Shown piece by piece: positions 35,917-48,128 of a stretch of 64,000 bases of DNA. The number at the start of each line of letters is the position of its first letter. The first letter of the stretch is position 1. Location: assembly GCA_008360975.2 (NCBI GenBank), contig CM039183.1, positions 80,698,350-80,762,349 of the forward strand, given 5' to 3'. The notes under the pieces were generated by a model, which was given only the letters and a program-made list of their open reading frames with translations, was not told the origin of the DNA and searched no databases. Position numbers and translations under genes: made by a program. This stretch comes from Lichenostomus cassidix. Lineage: Eukaryota > Chordata > Aves > Passeriformes > Meliphagidae.

Positions 35917-38248
35917 AAGCAAGAGACGAAAATGAAGGATGAGGTATTTAGCCAGAGATCATTAGAAAATAACCAGGGAAATATAGTAGGTGCTAACAGT
36001 GGATATCAGGTTAATAACACCCACATGTCAAAGTTACCCCTTTGTTGACTGTTATATTTGCATGGACTATCACAACAAAAACCAAACAAGCAATGGAATT
36101 ACTCCAAAGCTGCCCAACAAAAAACTACCTACCTGAAAAACCGCATCTACAAAAAGCATGCTCAAAGCAGCAAAATCTCCCCCAAATTGTCAAGAAAAGT
36201 CCTACACTCCTCTTTGAGTGTAAAGGCACTCAGTGTTTTGACACTACTCTTGATGGTCCATGCCTTCATCATAGAGAAATATGCCAGGGTTTCACAAAGA
36301 TGTTTATTTTTTGCTATCTAACTGGCTCATGATAGCTGAAATGGAAAGCTGCCATCAAATAGTTTTTGAAGAGGAATTACTTTTTTGTGTGTTCTTTTTG
36401 TGCTTCACACATTTTGGAAAACCTTCCTCAGAGCAAAATGATCTTTCATAGGCACTTCACGGCTTTTGCCTGTTAATCTGTTCTAGGCCATATGAGTTAC
36501 CAGTAATGAAACAAACTGTTACTGAAACAAAGAAAAGATAATTTGCTGATTTTTATACACTGAGGAACATAGCATCACTCCCTGCAACTATATCCTTCAA
36601 AGCATTCAAGAAAGTTTGAGGTGTGTTTGAGAGTGCTATGACTTGGGGAAAGACTAACAAGATAGAGCTTCTAGTCATTCTCCAACAAGTGATATTAGTG
36701 TCAGCTTTGTCCTATGTTAGAAATTACATTGTTTGTTAGAAACAATTGTAAGGAAAACAGTGTCAATACCACATTCAGGTTAATCAATTCTCTCCCAAAA
36801 GTGGCAGGAAAAGAAAAAGCACTTCACTTAGTGTGAATTGTCATGCCCTCAGAATTAGTATGTGCAGCTCCATCTTTTGATTCTTGCATTCCAAGATCCT
36901 TACATTTACATGTGGAAAGCAAAAGAAGGAAGACTTATATATCATACCTGTTCATGGACTTTAGGGAACTTCCTCTTCTCATCAATTGCAAATTTTGTAA
37001 CCTATTTGAAAGGCATGTTAAGTAAATGAAAACTTTAATTAGCACTCCTGCAAGCTGTAATGCTCTTACCTGAAGCTAAGCGACATCAAAAGATATGAAA
37101 TTTCTTTCTTGCCTTTGATGTTTTTTCCCACTTAGAGCCCTTCTCCTCTCATCCATTCAATCCTTATGGCCATTTAACAAAGCAATTGAAGGACACCAGT
37201 GGGGAGCAATCCCTGGCAATCATGTACCTAAATAGTCACAAACTGAATTATTGCTAAGAAGAATACTTGAATACAATAAATAACAATTTTGTCCACATGG
37301 CTTTGACTTGGTTAATCCTAACATGATCTGTCATAAGGAGAACACATTTTCAATGTACTTGCATTCAAATGGCATGCATTTAAATAAAGGCAAGGACACA
37401 AATACACACAATTATTTGCTGTAGTTGTTTAGGACAAAACCTAAAGATGTGTTTTTCATGTATCTAAAGGGAGAATGATGCAAGTTCATCCAAACATCAG
37501 TGTGAGGCTACCATAAAAATTTCTGTCACAGAAATTCTCAGTACTGTGGGGTTTTACAGATGTTTGATATTGCAATACCCATGTATTTGAAAAAAAACCC
37601 AAAACCCAAGAGTTCTAATTACATTTACAATTACTGTTAAACAGTATAATAAAAAGCAATTAAATGAAATTACTTTTTGCCCATTTTAAAATAATAATAA
37701 AAAAATTAACATGACAAGCTCACTGTAGTTTGAGTGTCATAAAAAAAAAAGAAAAAAAAAGATACTCAAGGAGCTTGCTCCTATGTGTCATTTCCATAAA
37801 ATTTTTTTGGGGATTGTCAAGGAACAAATCAAATATTTCAGAATACACCAGAGATTACTGATTTTATGTTGATTTGTTTGTTTGTTTTTGGTTTTGTTGC
37901 TTTTTAAAAACTCTTGTGACCTGTGAATATCTATCTTAAAAGTTGAGAAAAATAATCAAATTAAAATTCTACCAGTACTGCCCTGTACTGAAGGAGTTGG
38001 TTCTGTTTTGGAGAGCAGGGTGTTAGAAACCATGTTGGTTAAATTCCTATTTTGCTATGTCTTCTTTGGTTTCTCCTGCTACTGTTCTCTTCTGCTACTT
38101 TTCTCTCAGTCTTGTTCAAATTAAGTGTCAGTGAGTGAATTCTCATCCCAGGCAGGACCCATCTCATGAATGTGGAGACCCACGAGGAAATGCTCTTCTT
38201 TTTCCTAGCTCCTCCCAGAGCTGCCTCTCTTTTCCTGCACAAGGTATT
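35917..38248. other. Unique AT-rich DNA
   Basis: Nothing recognised beyond short A-rich runs (for example 37740-37762). Confidence 0.55.
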
Positions 38249-38774
38249 CACCTCGAGTGCTGGGGGCAGTTTTGGGCACCACAATGTAAGAAAGACATTA
38301 AACTGTTAGAGAGTGTCCAAAGGAGGGAAACAAAGATGGTGAAGGGCCTTGAGAGGAAGCTGTGTGAGGAGCAGCTGAGGGCACTTGGTCTGTTCAGCCT
38401 GGAGGAGAAGAGACTGAGGGGAGACCTCACTGCAGTTACAACATCCTGGTGAGGGGAAGAGGAGGGGCAGATACTGATATCTTCTCTGTGGTGCCCAGGA
38501 ACAGGAACAAGAGAACGGCCTGAAGTTGTGTTAGTGGAGGTTTAGGTTGGATATCAGAAAAAGTTTCTTCACCCAGAGGGTGTTTGGACACTGGAATATG
38601 CTCCCCAGGGAAGTGGTCACAGCACCAAGACTGACAGAATTCAAGAAGCATTTGGACAATAATCTTGGGTATATGGTGTGATTTTGGGAGATGGTCCTGT
38701 GTGGGGCCAGGAGTTGGATTGGACGATCTTTGTGGGTTCCTTCCAACTCAGCTTATTCTGTGATTTTGTGATTT
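38249..38774 (+). mobile_element. CR1 LINE with ORF2 C-terminal remnant
   Basis: Plus-strand CR1 of ~525 bp. The first ~200 bp still reads in frame as the ORF2 C-terminus ([18 protein letters not shown], then [15 protein letters not shown] and [18 protein letters not shown]), though without the RT catalytic core. The 3' UTR follows (GGGGAAGAGGAGGGGCAGAT, GGAGGTTTAGGTTGGATATC) and ends TTATTCTGTGATTTTGTGAT. Same subfamily as 47415-48128 (opposite strand) and 4579-4934. Confidence 0.92.
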
Positions 38775-39650
38775 ACACAGTGGATGCTGCTCAGGAGGAG
38801 GCTGTGCCAAATTTCAGAGAAACAGAGAGCCAGCAGAGACATGAGGGGTGTCAGGGGCTGGAGCCAACCCCCTTTTCATGGGGATCTAGTGGGAGCTAAT
38901 CTTTGCAATCTTTAAGGAGACTTTTAAGGAGCCATTTCGTTTCTCTCTTTCTCTTAAGAGTGGGTAGTTACCCCTATGTAAGGTTCTTTTTTTATAGAGT
39001 TTATTAACTTGTGATCTTACTTCCTCTACGGTCTTATGAAGCTGAAGTCTTTCCTCATCCATTCAGGACAAAATACAAATGAATTTATGATTCCTGAATA
39101 AATGCAGAATTTTCTCAGTGAAGCCTAAAAAATGTTTGAGATTATTCTTTATCAAAACTGTGTTAGTTTGCTCTCTTCATGCATATTGCATAAATATATA
39201 TTGCATATATTTTACTTATGCAAAATTTTTGGCAATTCTGAAAAACAATTACCTATTGCTTTAAGTTGTTCTAGAATTCCTGGTGTGAAGTACAATTTAT
39301 TCAGGTTCAGGTGGGTAAACTATCTAACATCACACTTCTATGCAGAAAAGTGGCAATGCTTTGTTTCTTGAGTATTGCTTGCATTCAAAACAATTTAAAA
39401 TATTAATGTAATGATAAATGAAAGCCTCTTGGTGTCCAATTATTAATAATCTCCTTTATTATCTAATGGATGCTTTACAGCAATTATCTTGAAACTCAGT
39501 GGGCTTGACCTTGCTTTCACTGAAATCAATGGCAAATCTCTCACAGAGTTCAATGGAATATGACTAGCCTTGCTAGGTAATGAGCTATTATTAATGCTTG
39601 ATGTTGCTACCATAATTATTTGCTGACACTAAGCATGTAGTTTCATACTA

Positions 39651-39687
39651 TAAAAAATAAAAGAAAAAGAAGAAGAAGAAAAAAAAG
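39651..39687. repeat. A/AAG-rich simple repeat
   Basis: TAAAAAATAAAAG followed by AAGAAGAAGAAG and an A run; low-complexity purine tract. Confidence 0.8.
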
Positions 39688-40591
39688 TATTGGAAGACCT
39701 CAGTATAATATAAAAACAAAATCAGAAATTTTAGCTTTCCCATAAGCATTTTTTCTGGGATATTAATATTTATATTTGTATGGTATATTTAATAAGGTAG
39801 AACACACAGGTTACCAAACAGGTAACAGGATTAATTACTTTCCATGGATGATCTATATTCATGCAAACCCTTTAATGAACTCCATGAGTTATGTAAACTA
39901 CCCCACAAGGGACAGGAAGACTTAATAACTTGGCATAAGTTATTTAGGTACTTTCCCCATGAAGAGAATTAATTCAGTCTCCCTGGAACTTATGCATTCT
40001 ATTGATACCATTTACATTTGTATTTAAGTTGGTAATTCTTATCTTTATGGTTATCTGCAGCTGGTTGAGGAGGAGAATAATAAATAGTGGATTTAAATGA
40101 AACTTGCAATTTAAATGTGGGTTTACTTAGAGCTTTGATTCTTTACACCTGCAATTGCAAACTACAAAACAATATATAACAGCAAACTGTTCGCAGACAA
40201 TATTCACACATAAAAGACTAACTCAGAGCACAAGGAGCTGATACAAGTTGGACACAACCTTTGCATTGGCAGACCTATTGTTTTTAGGAATCCTCAAGCC
40301 CTAAGTTCTTAATTATATTTATTTATTTATTGAAAAGTTCTATGGGTCAATCTCTTTAAGTTACAAACATTTTGTTTTACAAGTGTCCCTTGGGGAAAGT
40401 CGACATCTCAGCCAGAATACAAGTAGTCGTAAAAAATTTTGCAGCGCCAATTATGTCTATGGTGCAATGTCTAGATGGATACCATGAAGCTGGGCAATGT
40501 TTTAATTTAACTTTTATTCCAAAACACAAGTGAAAAGGGTTACTGTATTTATATAAAAGTATATACATAAATATTTTTTTAAAAAATCCCT

Positions 40592-40639
40592 TAAATCCTA
40601 ATTTACACAAATTTACACAAATGTGTAAATTAGGATTTA
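40592..40639. repeat. Hairpin: 18-bp perfect inverted repeat, 12-nt loop
   Basis: TAAATCCTAATTTACACA (40592-40609) is followed by a 12-nt loop and its exact reverse complement TGTGTAAATTAGGATTTA (40622-40639). The pairing can extend outward by about 7 bp (AAAATCC with GGATTTT) after a 2-nt bulge. The loop repeats the arm sequence ATTTACACAA. No transposon ends or RNA family recognised. Confidence 0.9.
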
Positions 40640-40943
40640 GGATTTTCTTCTTTTTGGTGTGAAGAAGTCACATTCTCACTGCAAAGCTTAGGAAGTTTAT
40701 GGCTATGAATTCCATGCTGGCTGGCAAGATAATGGATTTTTAACTCATTTGTGTGCTCTGCTCTGCCTCAGAAGTACCATGCAGCCTCTCCCCTGACACC
40801 ACCAATGTGGGTCACCCTCCCCTGATTACTGCCTTTCTTTGGCTAAAATCTTGTACACTGGTTGTTTTTCAGCATTTACTTGTATAATGAAAATTCAGTG
40901 CAGATTATTCTATTATATATGAAGAACAAAATCTGTCTTGATC

Positions 40944-41139
40944 TTTCTTGTAAGACCCCTTTAGATGCTGGAAGGCTGCAGTAAAGTTTCTGTGGAGACA
41001 TCTCATCCAGGCTGAACAACTACAACTCTCTCAGTCTTTCCTTATAAGAGAGATGTTTCATCCCTCTAAGTATCTTTATGGCCCTCCTCTGGACCCACTG
41101 CAAAAGGTCCATGTTTTTTCCGTGCTGAAAATAGCTCCT
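40944..41139 (-). mobile_element. CR1 LINE fragment
   Basis: Minus-strand CR1 internal 3' piece: TGGAAGGCTGCAGTAAAGTT, CATCCAGGCTGAACAACTAC, TATGGCCCTCCTCTGGACCC, AAAAGGTCCATG. The terminal 3' UTR (the ATTCTATGA repeat) is absent at the left, so this copy has lost both ends. Diverged. Confidence 0.85.
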
Positions 41140-41875
41140 TCCAACAGACATCTATTGCTTTCACTATGGCTATTGATTAAATCTTTAAAAATACCTGAAT
41201 GCTGAAGCCAAACGTTAGATTTAAAACTGTGGTGCTCTCTATGTGGTGTTGTCAGGTACTTACATTAGTGAGTAATAGAAAAGCAACTTCATGATGTATT
41301 GGACTAACTCAACTTGCTGATGATGGATTGGAGCAACACATAATCCAAAAAGAGGCATTTTGAAGATCAGTTCCTCAAGAGACGGAAGAGGCTAGAAATA
41401 GAAGATCCAAGGTAGTCAATAAATAGTAATTATAAAACCTAATGGAATTTTTGAGGAGTAGTTTGGCTGACCATTAGATGGAAGAAAGAGCATATAAACA
41501 AATGAATTGGTAAATTGTTCATCAGCCATTAACATTCTTCAGTGAAGTGGTCTGTGAAGAACTAAGCTTTACTTATTTTCATCCTCATTTCTTTAGCGAT
41601 TTCAACAAAGGTCCTTAAAAGAAATGATCCTAAGACTCATGGAGTGGATGCACACCGAAATATCTTGCTTTGCCCACTTTAACACATTCCATTTATGTCA
41701 CCAGAGAAGACAAACAACAACCTTCCATTGCTTTGCTTTTTCTTTCCCCTTGTTTTCCTGCCAATATTTGTGTAGGCACTGCAGCCGTTGATTGAGAGCC
41801 CTTGCTTTGTCAGTGGCTGGCCCCACAATAACTAGACTAATAACTTATCTACAACTAGTTTCCTTTTTTTATAAA
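41140..41875. other. Unique non-coding DNA
   Basis: Nothing recognised between two minus-strand CR1 fragments. These could be parts of one element only if something inserted between them, which I cannot show. Confidence 0.5.
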
Positions 41876-41995
41876 ATCACAGAATCACAGAATGGGTAAG
41901 TTTAGAAGTCACCACAGTGGGTCTTCTGGCCCAACCTCCCTAGTTAATCAGGGTCATCCTAGAGCTCATTGCACAGTATTGTGCGTAGATTATTC
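41876..41995 (-). mobile_element. CR1 LINE 3' end (different subfamily)
   Basis: Reverse-complement CR1 terminus: ATCACAGAATCACAGAATGG, then TCTTCTGGCCCAACCTCCCT and GGGTCATCCTAGAGCTCATT plus GCACAGTATTGTG. These blocks belong to a CR1 subfamily other than the ATTCTATGA type. About 120 bp. Confidence 0.85.
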
Positions 41996-44900
41996 TTTCC
42001 CATCATGGCCAATGGAAATATTTCTGTCCTCTGTCAGGTCATAGCTTGTAGAGCTGTATATATTGATTTACAGAAGTCATAAATGCTTAGATTAATTTTT
42101 ACAATAAAGTATCTCTGTTCAGCAAGGTCTAGAGGCACTTTTAAAATGAATAGCTCTAAACAGTGTTCTGTTTAACATTTGTATACAATAGGAATTGAAG
42201 AGGGAACATAAGTTTTACTATTAAAAGAACACAAGAAAATGACAAATGATGCTGAAATAATACTAGCATCATCTTAGCATGCTGGTTTGTTGACTAAAGG
42301 TTATTCGTTAAGTGGAAGCATGAACCTGCAAGTCACTGTCAAAACAATCTCTTATTCAATCCACTGTACCACACAATCATGGTTATGTCTTAGACAGAAA
42401 GCACAAAAGCAGGGAATTAAATTCCATGTTGGCCTACCCTCTCTACTGTACCCTAAGCTTTCTGCCCACACCTAAAGGAGTGGATTTTGGAGCATGGTAA
42501 GGCTTATATCTTTGTAAGTCGGTGTCTGGAGGTAGGTGGTGAGAGCTATTTTTGATGGGCTTCTGGTGGCAACAAAAGAAACATAAAAACCACCACAGGA
42601 AAAACTTCTAAAAACCTCTGAGATATGAAGCAGCTCAGATGAGTACTTCTCATACTCCTTTCATCTCATAGTCACAAAAGTTTATTGTTAATAAATCCCA
42701 GACTACTGAAGTTACATTAGGGCATCATACAAAGTTTAAGGAACAGTCAATGTCTCCAAGTCTTCACAGAATTTCTCTGAGCACAGAGTAAATAGCATGT
42801 TTACCACTCCAGTTCTTTGGGTGAAAAGCAAAAGGGGATATTTGCCCCTATCCTTGCTTCCTTTGTCTTCTCTTGCATCAGCACACACAGGCTGTCTGCT
42901 GGACACCAGCAAATACATGGCTGAAAGCTCCCTTTGGCAGGCAGCTTGGCTATACCCAGGATTAAAGGCAACACACATTTTTGAAGAAAGATGTCTGAAC
43001 TGAGACTTAGGCAGAACGTAGAAGTCTGAAGCAAACATGGATAACGTTAGACATGAGCTTTGTTTTGGACGTTTTTAACCCCCCTAGCAATAAACCTGGG
43101 AATAGCAACTAGTGTCCCAAACTTTCTGCTTTCCACTGAGTGCCCTAATTTCCAGGCTACAACAGCCACACCTTTCAGGCAGCTTTTGCTTGCACATCAC
43201 CATCAGGTCAATATTGCTTTCAACACACTGGCATATATTCAATATGAAAAACAGGAGTTCCCCAATGATTTAGCCATGGTGGTGATTGTGTACTTCTGGA
43301 GAGATATATTTGAACTTCTGCAGGTGGAGAGGAGCCACAGCTTGCAAATATCTGAGTTTCACTACAACTGTACTTCATTAAAGGTAACCACTGCTGTTTT
43401 AGAGAAAGAAAGCACAGTTTTCAGTCATCTGAAAATTAATGCTAAGTGGTCTTCAGTCCCAGATGAAAAATTAGTATTGCCTACACTCTTTCCTTCCCCA
43501 TAGGAAAGGTACAGTTCATGCTTAATATCTTTAACAGATTAACATCTTGCTGGTGTCTTGAAATGACTGAGAGCCCTCCTGAGGCCCCACAGGGTTCCAT
43601 GAGGATGTTGTCCTCCTTCCCATGATGTCTGCAGGCTTCACCTCACAAAGCGGGACCTTTCAAAGCAGTCCCACTTCACACAGGGGGTCTGTAGTGAAGA
43701 AGGGAGATGTAGTTGTAGGACCAGTGTGTCTGAAGCACCTTGCCCCCACCTCAGCTCAACTTGTAGCTGCTTCCAGGGACAAAGTCATCACAGCCTTTGG
43801 GATCACAGAGCCAATTTCTACCTGTCCTCACTCCTCTTGAGTTAATATATCCTCACAACATGAGAGGAGGAAACACCCGGAGCCTGAGGATTTGGAACAA
43901 AGGCAGACAGAAAAGGACTGGCCCCAGACATGCTAACTTGTAAAGAACAGGAATGCAGATTGCCAGTTTTGGGCTCCATTTGGAAGGGGAAGGGAAATCG
44001 ACCAGGTTGACATGTCCAGCTTTCAGATCTAGTCTGGCTCCATCACTTTCTGAGACTTCTCAGCATGCTCCCCTTCATGACTCTTGGATACACTCCAGGA
44101 ATATTGTTGACTATGCTGAATGAACTGCACTTTATTGAGCGTGTATTCCTTGTTGTTGTTTTCCCAATTAATGATATATTCTGAGACTGCAAGAGGCATG
44201 GTCCACTTCAGAGAAGGAAGGTAGAGGTGGGTAAACTTCTCAAGGTAGAAAATTGACTGAGTTGGAATTGTAACTCTAGATCAGTTTTTGAAAATGTTAG
44301 GTAATGTGTGTGAATGCTTATGAAACTTTCTATTTACATTACTAAAATCTCTGAGAAATATGGAAATGGCATTAACAAACTGCCAGCCCTTTGAACATTT
44401 TAAGGAAGGGATGACAAGATTTTAGTGCTTCCATTTCTTTGGCAAAATTTAGGCAAGATGCAAACTATTCTTATAAATATCTCTGGTGTGAAAGAACGCA
44501 ACATACCTTATAGGTTTCTAAGTCAATTGTGGATAAACACATACCTAACTCCTAAAGAGCAAAATAAATAAACAACATTTTTAAAGTAGAGATGAACCAA
44601 TAGGTTGCTAACATTGACAAAACGAGCATGTGACTTTGCTAGTTTGAGAATTCCTAAATAACACACAATAATTTTGCTTCAAGGTACATGCCCCTCACCA
44701 ATAACGTTATCTACAAAAAGTGACATGGTGTAAATTGTATCCCTCTCACAGTGTTGACTGCTTAATTGCCTGTATCTACTGTGACAAGTGGTGCCCTGTC
44801 AGCATGCTAAGTAATTGAAAATTGTTGTGTGGTGAGAGATCAATACAACTTTAACAAGAAACAAATATGATAGAGTACTGAAAGCAAGAAAATAACCAAA

Positions 44901-46843
44901 TTTAGCAATTGGGATTATCTCCTGAAGATGCACAGGCATTGATTGGTGTTTCATGGGTTCAACCAATGGGTTTTCAATTGTTCATATTTTGAAAATACAT
45001 TCCTTCTGGCAGGACCAGGTTGGAGAGATAGGTGAAGTTGTTGAATTTTTTATTTGAATACTGTCTATTGTCTATTTTTAATTAAAATAGCTAATGGTCT
45101 TTATTGATTCCTTAAATGTGCTATCCTGGATAAATAATTTGTACTTATCCTTACTGATTTATGTTTAAGCATTTTAAGGCTTCACTAAATGCTTTCACAG
45201 AGAATATTTGGTGAGGTGAGATCAGCAGAAGTATAATAAATTACTTAGCTTCTCTGAATGTTTTTAATGTGCATTCAAATACACAGAGATGAGCCTTTCA
45301 GTATTTTTACTTGGAAAACAGTGAAGGCACCACCGTTCAGCCAACATTCTTCTCAGAAGTCAGATTTGCATAAGAAACCATAAACTCAAAATTAAGCTCT
45401 TAAGGTAAATTTATGCCACTATGTCCCCTAGGTTTTGAATTTTATTACAGATTCACCATATTATGAGTTTAAAGGGACATTAAACATCGATTTTATATAT
45501 ATATATGTATATATTTCTTTTAATTTGCCAAGGATTTATACTATCTTATAACTTAGAAACATCATAACCTTGCATGATGCACTCAGATAGCAGCCAGCAA
45601 CTACATTTCTTGGTGAGTTAAGGCTGAGGATTTAAAAGGCATTCTGCTTCTCTGGAACTAGAATATAGGTAGTGAAACACATATACAGGGAAGGTATGAT
45701 TGCAAACCAGAGCTCATTTCTGTCACTTTTATGTTACATACAAATTTATTGTCTTATCTAATTCCAAGATACTTAAAAATCATGTAAATTGTATTATAGC
45801 AAATATATTTAGAGAAAATGTAAAAACAAGCCCTTCCAAAAATTATTATAAATACTGTTTTCAAAAAGGTTTATTATATTGGTTTAGCAGTCTTGAGGAG
45901 ATCTTTCTGTTTAGTTTTGTTTCCTTTTGAGAACACTCAAACCTGTTAATATATATGTGATCATTTTCACAGAGATAATTAAAAGAATTTGGTTTGCCAA
46001 AGACAACACAAGATATCAGACCAAATTCAACATGTGATTATAAAAAATGGTCAATGGAAAAAAGTCAGATATATAGCTCATGTTTTTTCTCCATAGCTGT
46101 CATTAAATGGTATTTCTTCCTAATCCAATAGGAAAGACTAGCCTCTTCATTTAAATTTCCAGTTCATGCAGTTATTGATATGTACAAAATCCATGTTTCT
46201 CTTATGTCAAAACAAGCCGCCCATCTTTCCGATAGCAAAAACAAATGAAGGACCACTTATTTGTAAAGACCACGGAAAGAATTTATTCTGGCTCAGCTTT
46301 TTTTTTTTTTTTTGTAATTGTCTTCCTGAAGGATCACTGGAAAACAAAATTAGGAAAGCTAGCATAAACAAACTTGAAAAACAATTGGTCTATGACTACT
46401 CTTACCTATCTCAGATTAAATCAATAGAATCAGAACAGAGATAAATTGTCCATGTCTACCTCTCTCTGGGACAGATATCACAGAACTTAATCCTGCCTTT
46501 ATCTGAGTTTTGGCCCTGCTCCAGGATGCGCTGTAAGCACAGCAGGCACAGGTTATGGGTTTGCTGCTGTGGCATGACTGCATTTTCAGCTGCCACCAGC
46601 AGTACAGTCTAGCACAGCATTTTGTGAAGCTTGAGACCTTCACTTGGAGGCTACAGCTACAGTGAAGAAACAAGGAGGAAATACAGCGTAAAGGGAGGGA
46701 AGAAGAAAGAATATGGGCCTGGAAATATGCCTCTGTGCATGAGGGTGTAGTTGTATGATCAACATAAAGCAGCAACAGTTGGCTTCTTGGGAGATGGTTG
46801 GTTTGTGCTCCTCACATTTAAATACAGTCGGATTTTTGATATA
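41996..46843. other. Unique DNA; no supported gene
   Basis: No gene or repeat recognised in nearly 5 kb. It includes the open frame 43060-43503 (147 codons, plus), which has no recognisable domain, and a GC-richer patch at 43540-43850. A TA-rich tract lies at 45492-45515. Confidence 0.5.
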
Positions 46844-47408
46844 TGTTGTAGTGGTTTGACCCTGGCTGGGTGCCAGGTCCCCACTAAGCCACTCTATCAC
46901 TCCCCTTCCTACTAGAGAAAGGGGAGAGAAGAAGAAGGAAAACAGCTAGTAGGTAGAGATAAGGCAGCTCACTAAAACAAAAGGAAAAAAGCAAGCAAAA
47001 GTTTGCATGCACATAAGCAAAGGGAAAAAAATTAACCTCTACTTCCTGTCAGCGAGCAATGTTCAGACACTTCCCGAGAAGCAAGGCCTCTGCATGCAGA
47101 GCTGTTGCTCCAAAAGGCAAACACTGTAGAATATTGCATGCCCCTCTGTTCCTCCCCTCTCCCTTTTATATCTGAGCTGACATCATATGATATGGAATAT
47201 CCCTTTGGTTAATTTGGGTCAGCTAGCTTGGTTGTGATGCCTCCCAGGATCTTGCCCACTCCCAGCCCCTTGATGGAGGTAAGGAATGTTAGAGGGAGAA
47301 TGCTGCTCAGCAGTAGCCAAAACACTGGGCTGTTATCAACACCCTTCCAGCTACCAGCACTGTGAGGGCTGCTAAGGCAAAAATGAACTCTGTCTCAGGC
47401 AGACGTCA
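46844..47408 (-). mobile_element. Solo LTR, ERVK-like
   Basis: A 565-bp solo LTR. The minus strand begins TGACGTCTGCCTGAGACAGA at 47408, with GTGTTGATAACAGCCCAGTG, ACTGCTGAGCAGCATTC and AAAGGGATATTCCATATC, a layout I associate with songbird ERVK-class LTRs. A TATA box, AGATATAAAAGGG, lies at 47162-47174. The 3' end is CCAGGGTCAAACCACTACAA with CA at 46844. Flanks ATATA (46839-46843) and ATATA (47410-47414) are compatible with a 6-bp duplication GATATA/TATATA with one mismatch, though the AT-rich context weakens this. No internal region is present. Confidence 0.8.
47162..47174 (-). promoter_or_regulatory. TATA box of ERVK-like LTR
   Basis: AGATATAAAAGGG on the minus strand, about 235 bp inside the LTR from its 5' end and followed downstream by a GGAGAGGGGAGGAAC stretch. 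This is the expected position of the LTR core promoter. Activity cannot be judged from sequence. Confidence 0.6.
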
Positions 47409-47414
47409 TATATA

Positions 47415-48128
47415 TATTCACAGAATAAGCTGAGTTGGAAGGGACCTACAAGGATCATTGAGTCCAGTTCCCAGCCCTGCACGGCACCATCCCAAAGAGT
47501 CACACCATGTCTCAAGAGCATTGTCCAAGCACTTCTTGAACTCTGGCAGGCCTGGTGCTGTGACCACTTCCCTGGGGAGCCCATTCCAGTGTCCAACCCT
47601 CTGGATGAAGAGTCTTTTTCTGAATCCAGCCTTAACCTCCCCTGACACAATTTCAGGCCATTCTCTTGTTCCTGTCTCTGGTCACCACAGAGAAGAGATC
47701 AGTGCCCACCCTTCCTCTTCCCCTCACCAGGAAGTTGTAATGCAGTGAGGTCTCCCCTCAGTCTCTTCTCCTCCAGGCTGAACAGACCAAGTGCCCTCAG
47801 CTGCTCCTCGCACAGCTTCCCCTCAAGGCCCTTCACCATCTTTGTTGCCTTCCTTTGGACATTCTCTAATAGTTTAATGTCTTTCTTACATTGTGGTGCC
47901 CAAAACTGCCCCCAGCACTGGAGGTGAGGCTGCTCCAGTGCAGAGCAGAGCAGGACAATCCCCTCCCTTGCCCAGCTGGCAATGCTGTGCCTGATGCACC
48001 CCAGGACACACTTGGCCCTGCTGGCTCATGTTCAACTTGCCATCAGCCAGGTACCCCAGGTCCCTTTCCCTGGCACTGCTTTCCAGCATCTCATTCCCAA
48101 GTGTGTCCTTATATCCAAGGTTATCCTA
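47415..48128 (-). mobile_element. CR1 LINE with ORF2 C-terminal remnant
   Basis: Minus-strand CR1 of ~0.7 kb with its 3' terminus at the left (TTCACAGAATAAGCTGAGTT), then TGGAAGGGACCTACAAGGAT and the subfamily's 3' UTR. From about 47745 to 48110 it is complementary to the ORF2 C-terminal region; the reverse complement contains CCAGTGCTGGGGGCAGTTTT and GCAAGTTGAACATGAGCC. This is the best-preserved CR1 in the window. It lies directly against an ERVK-like LTR, separated only by the TATATA target sequence. Confidence 0.93.

Larger units (their letters stand above)
38775..40943. other. Unique AT-rich DNA with hairpin
   Basis: No gene recognised. It holds a purine-rich run (39651-39687) and the long hairpin at 40592-40639. 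Confidence 0.55.

Noticed and set aside
43060..43503. 147-codon open frame on the plus strand
   Set aside because: No domain, signal or family resemblance, and no convincing splice or Kozak context. A frame of this length can occur by chance in a 64-kb window read in six frames.
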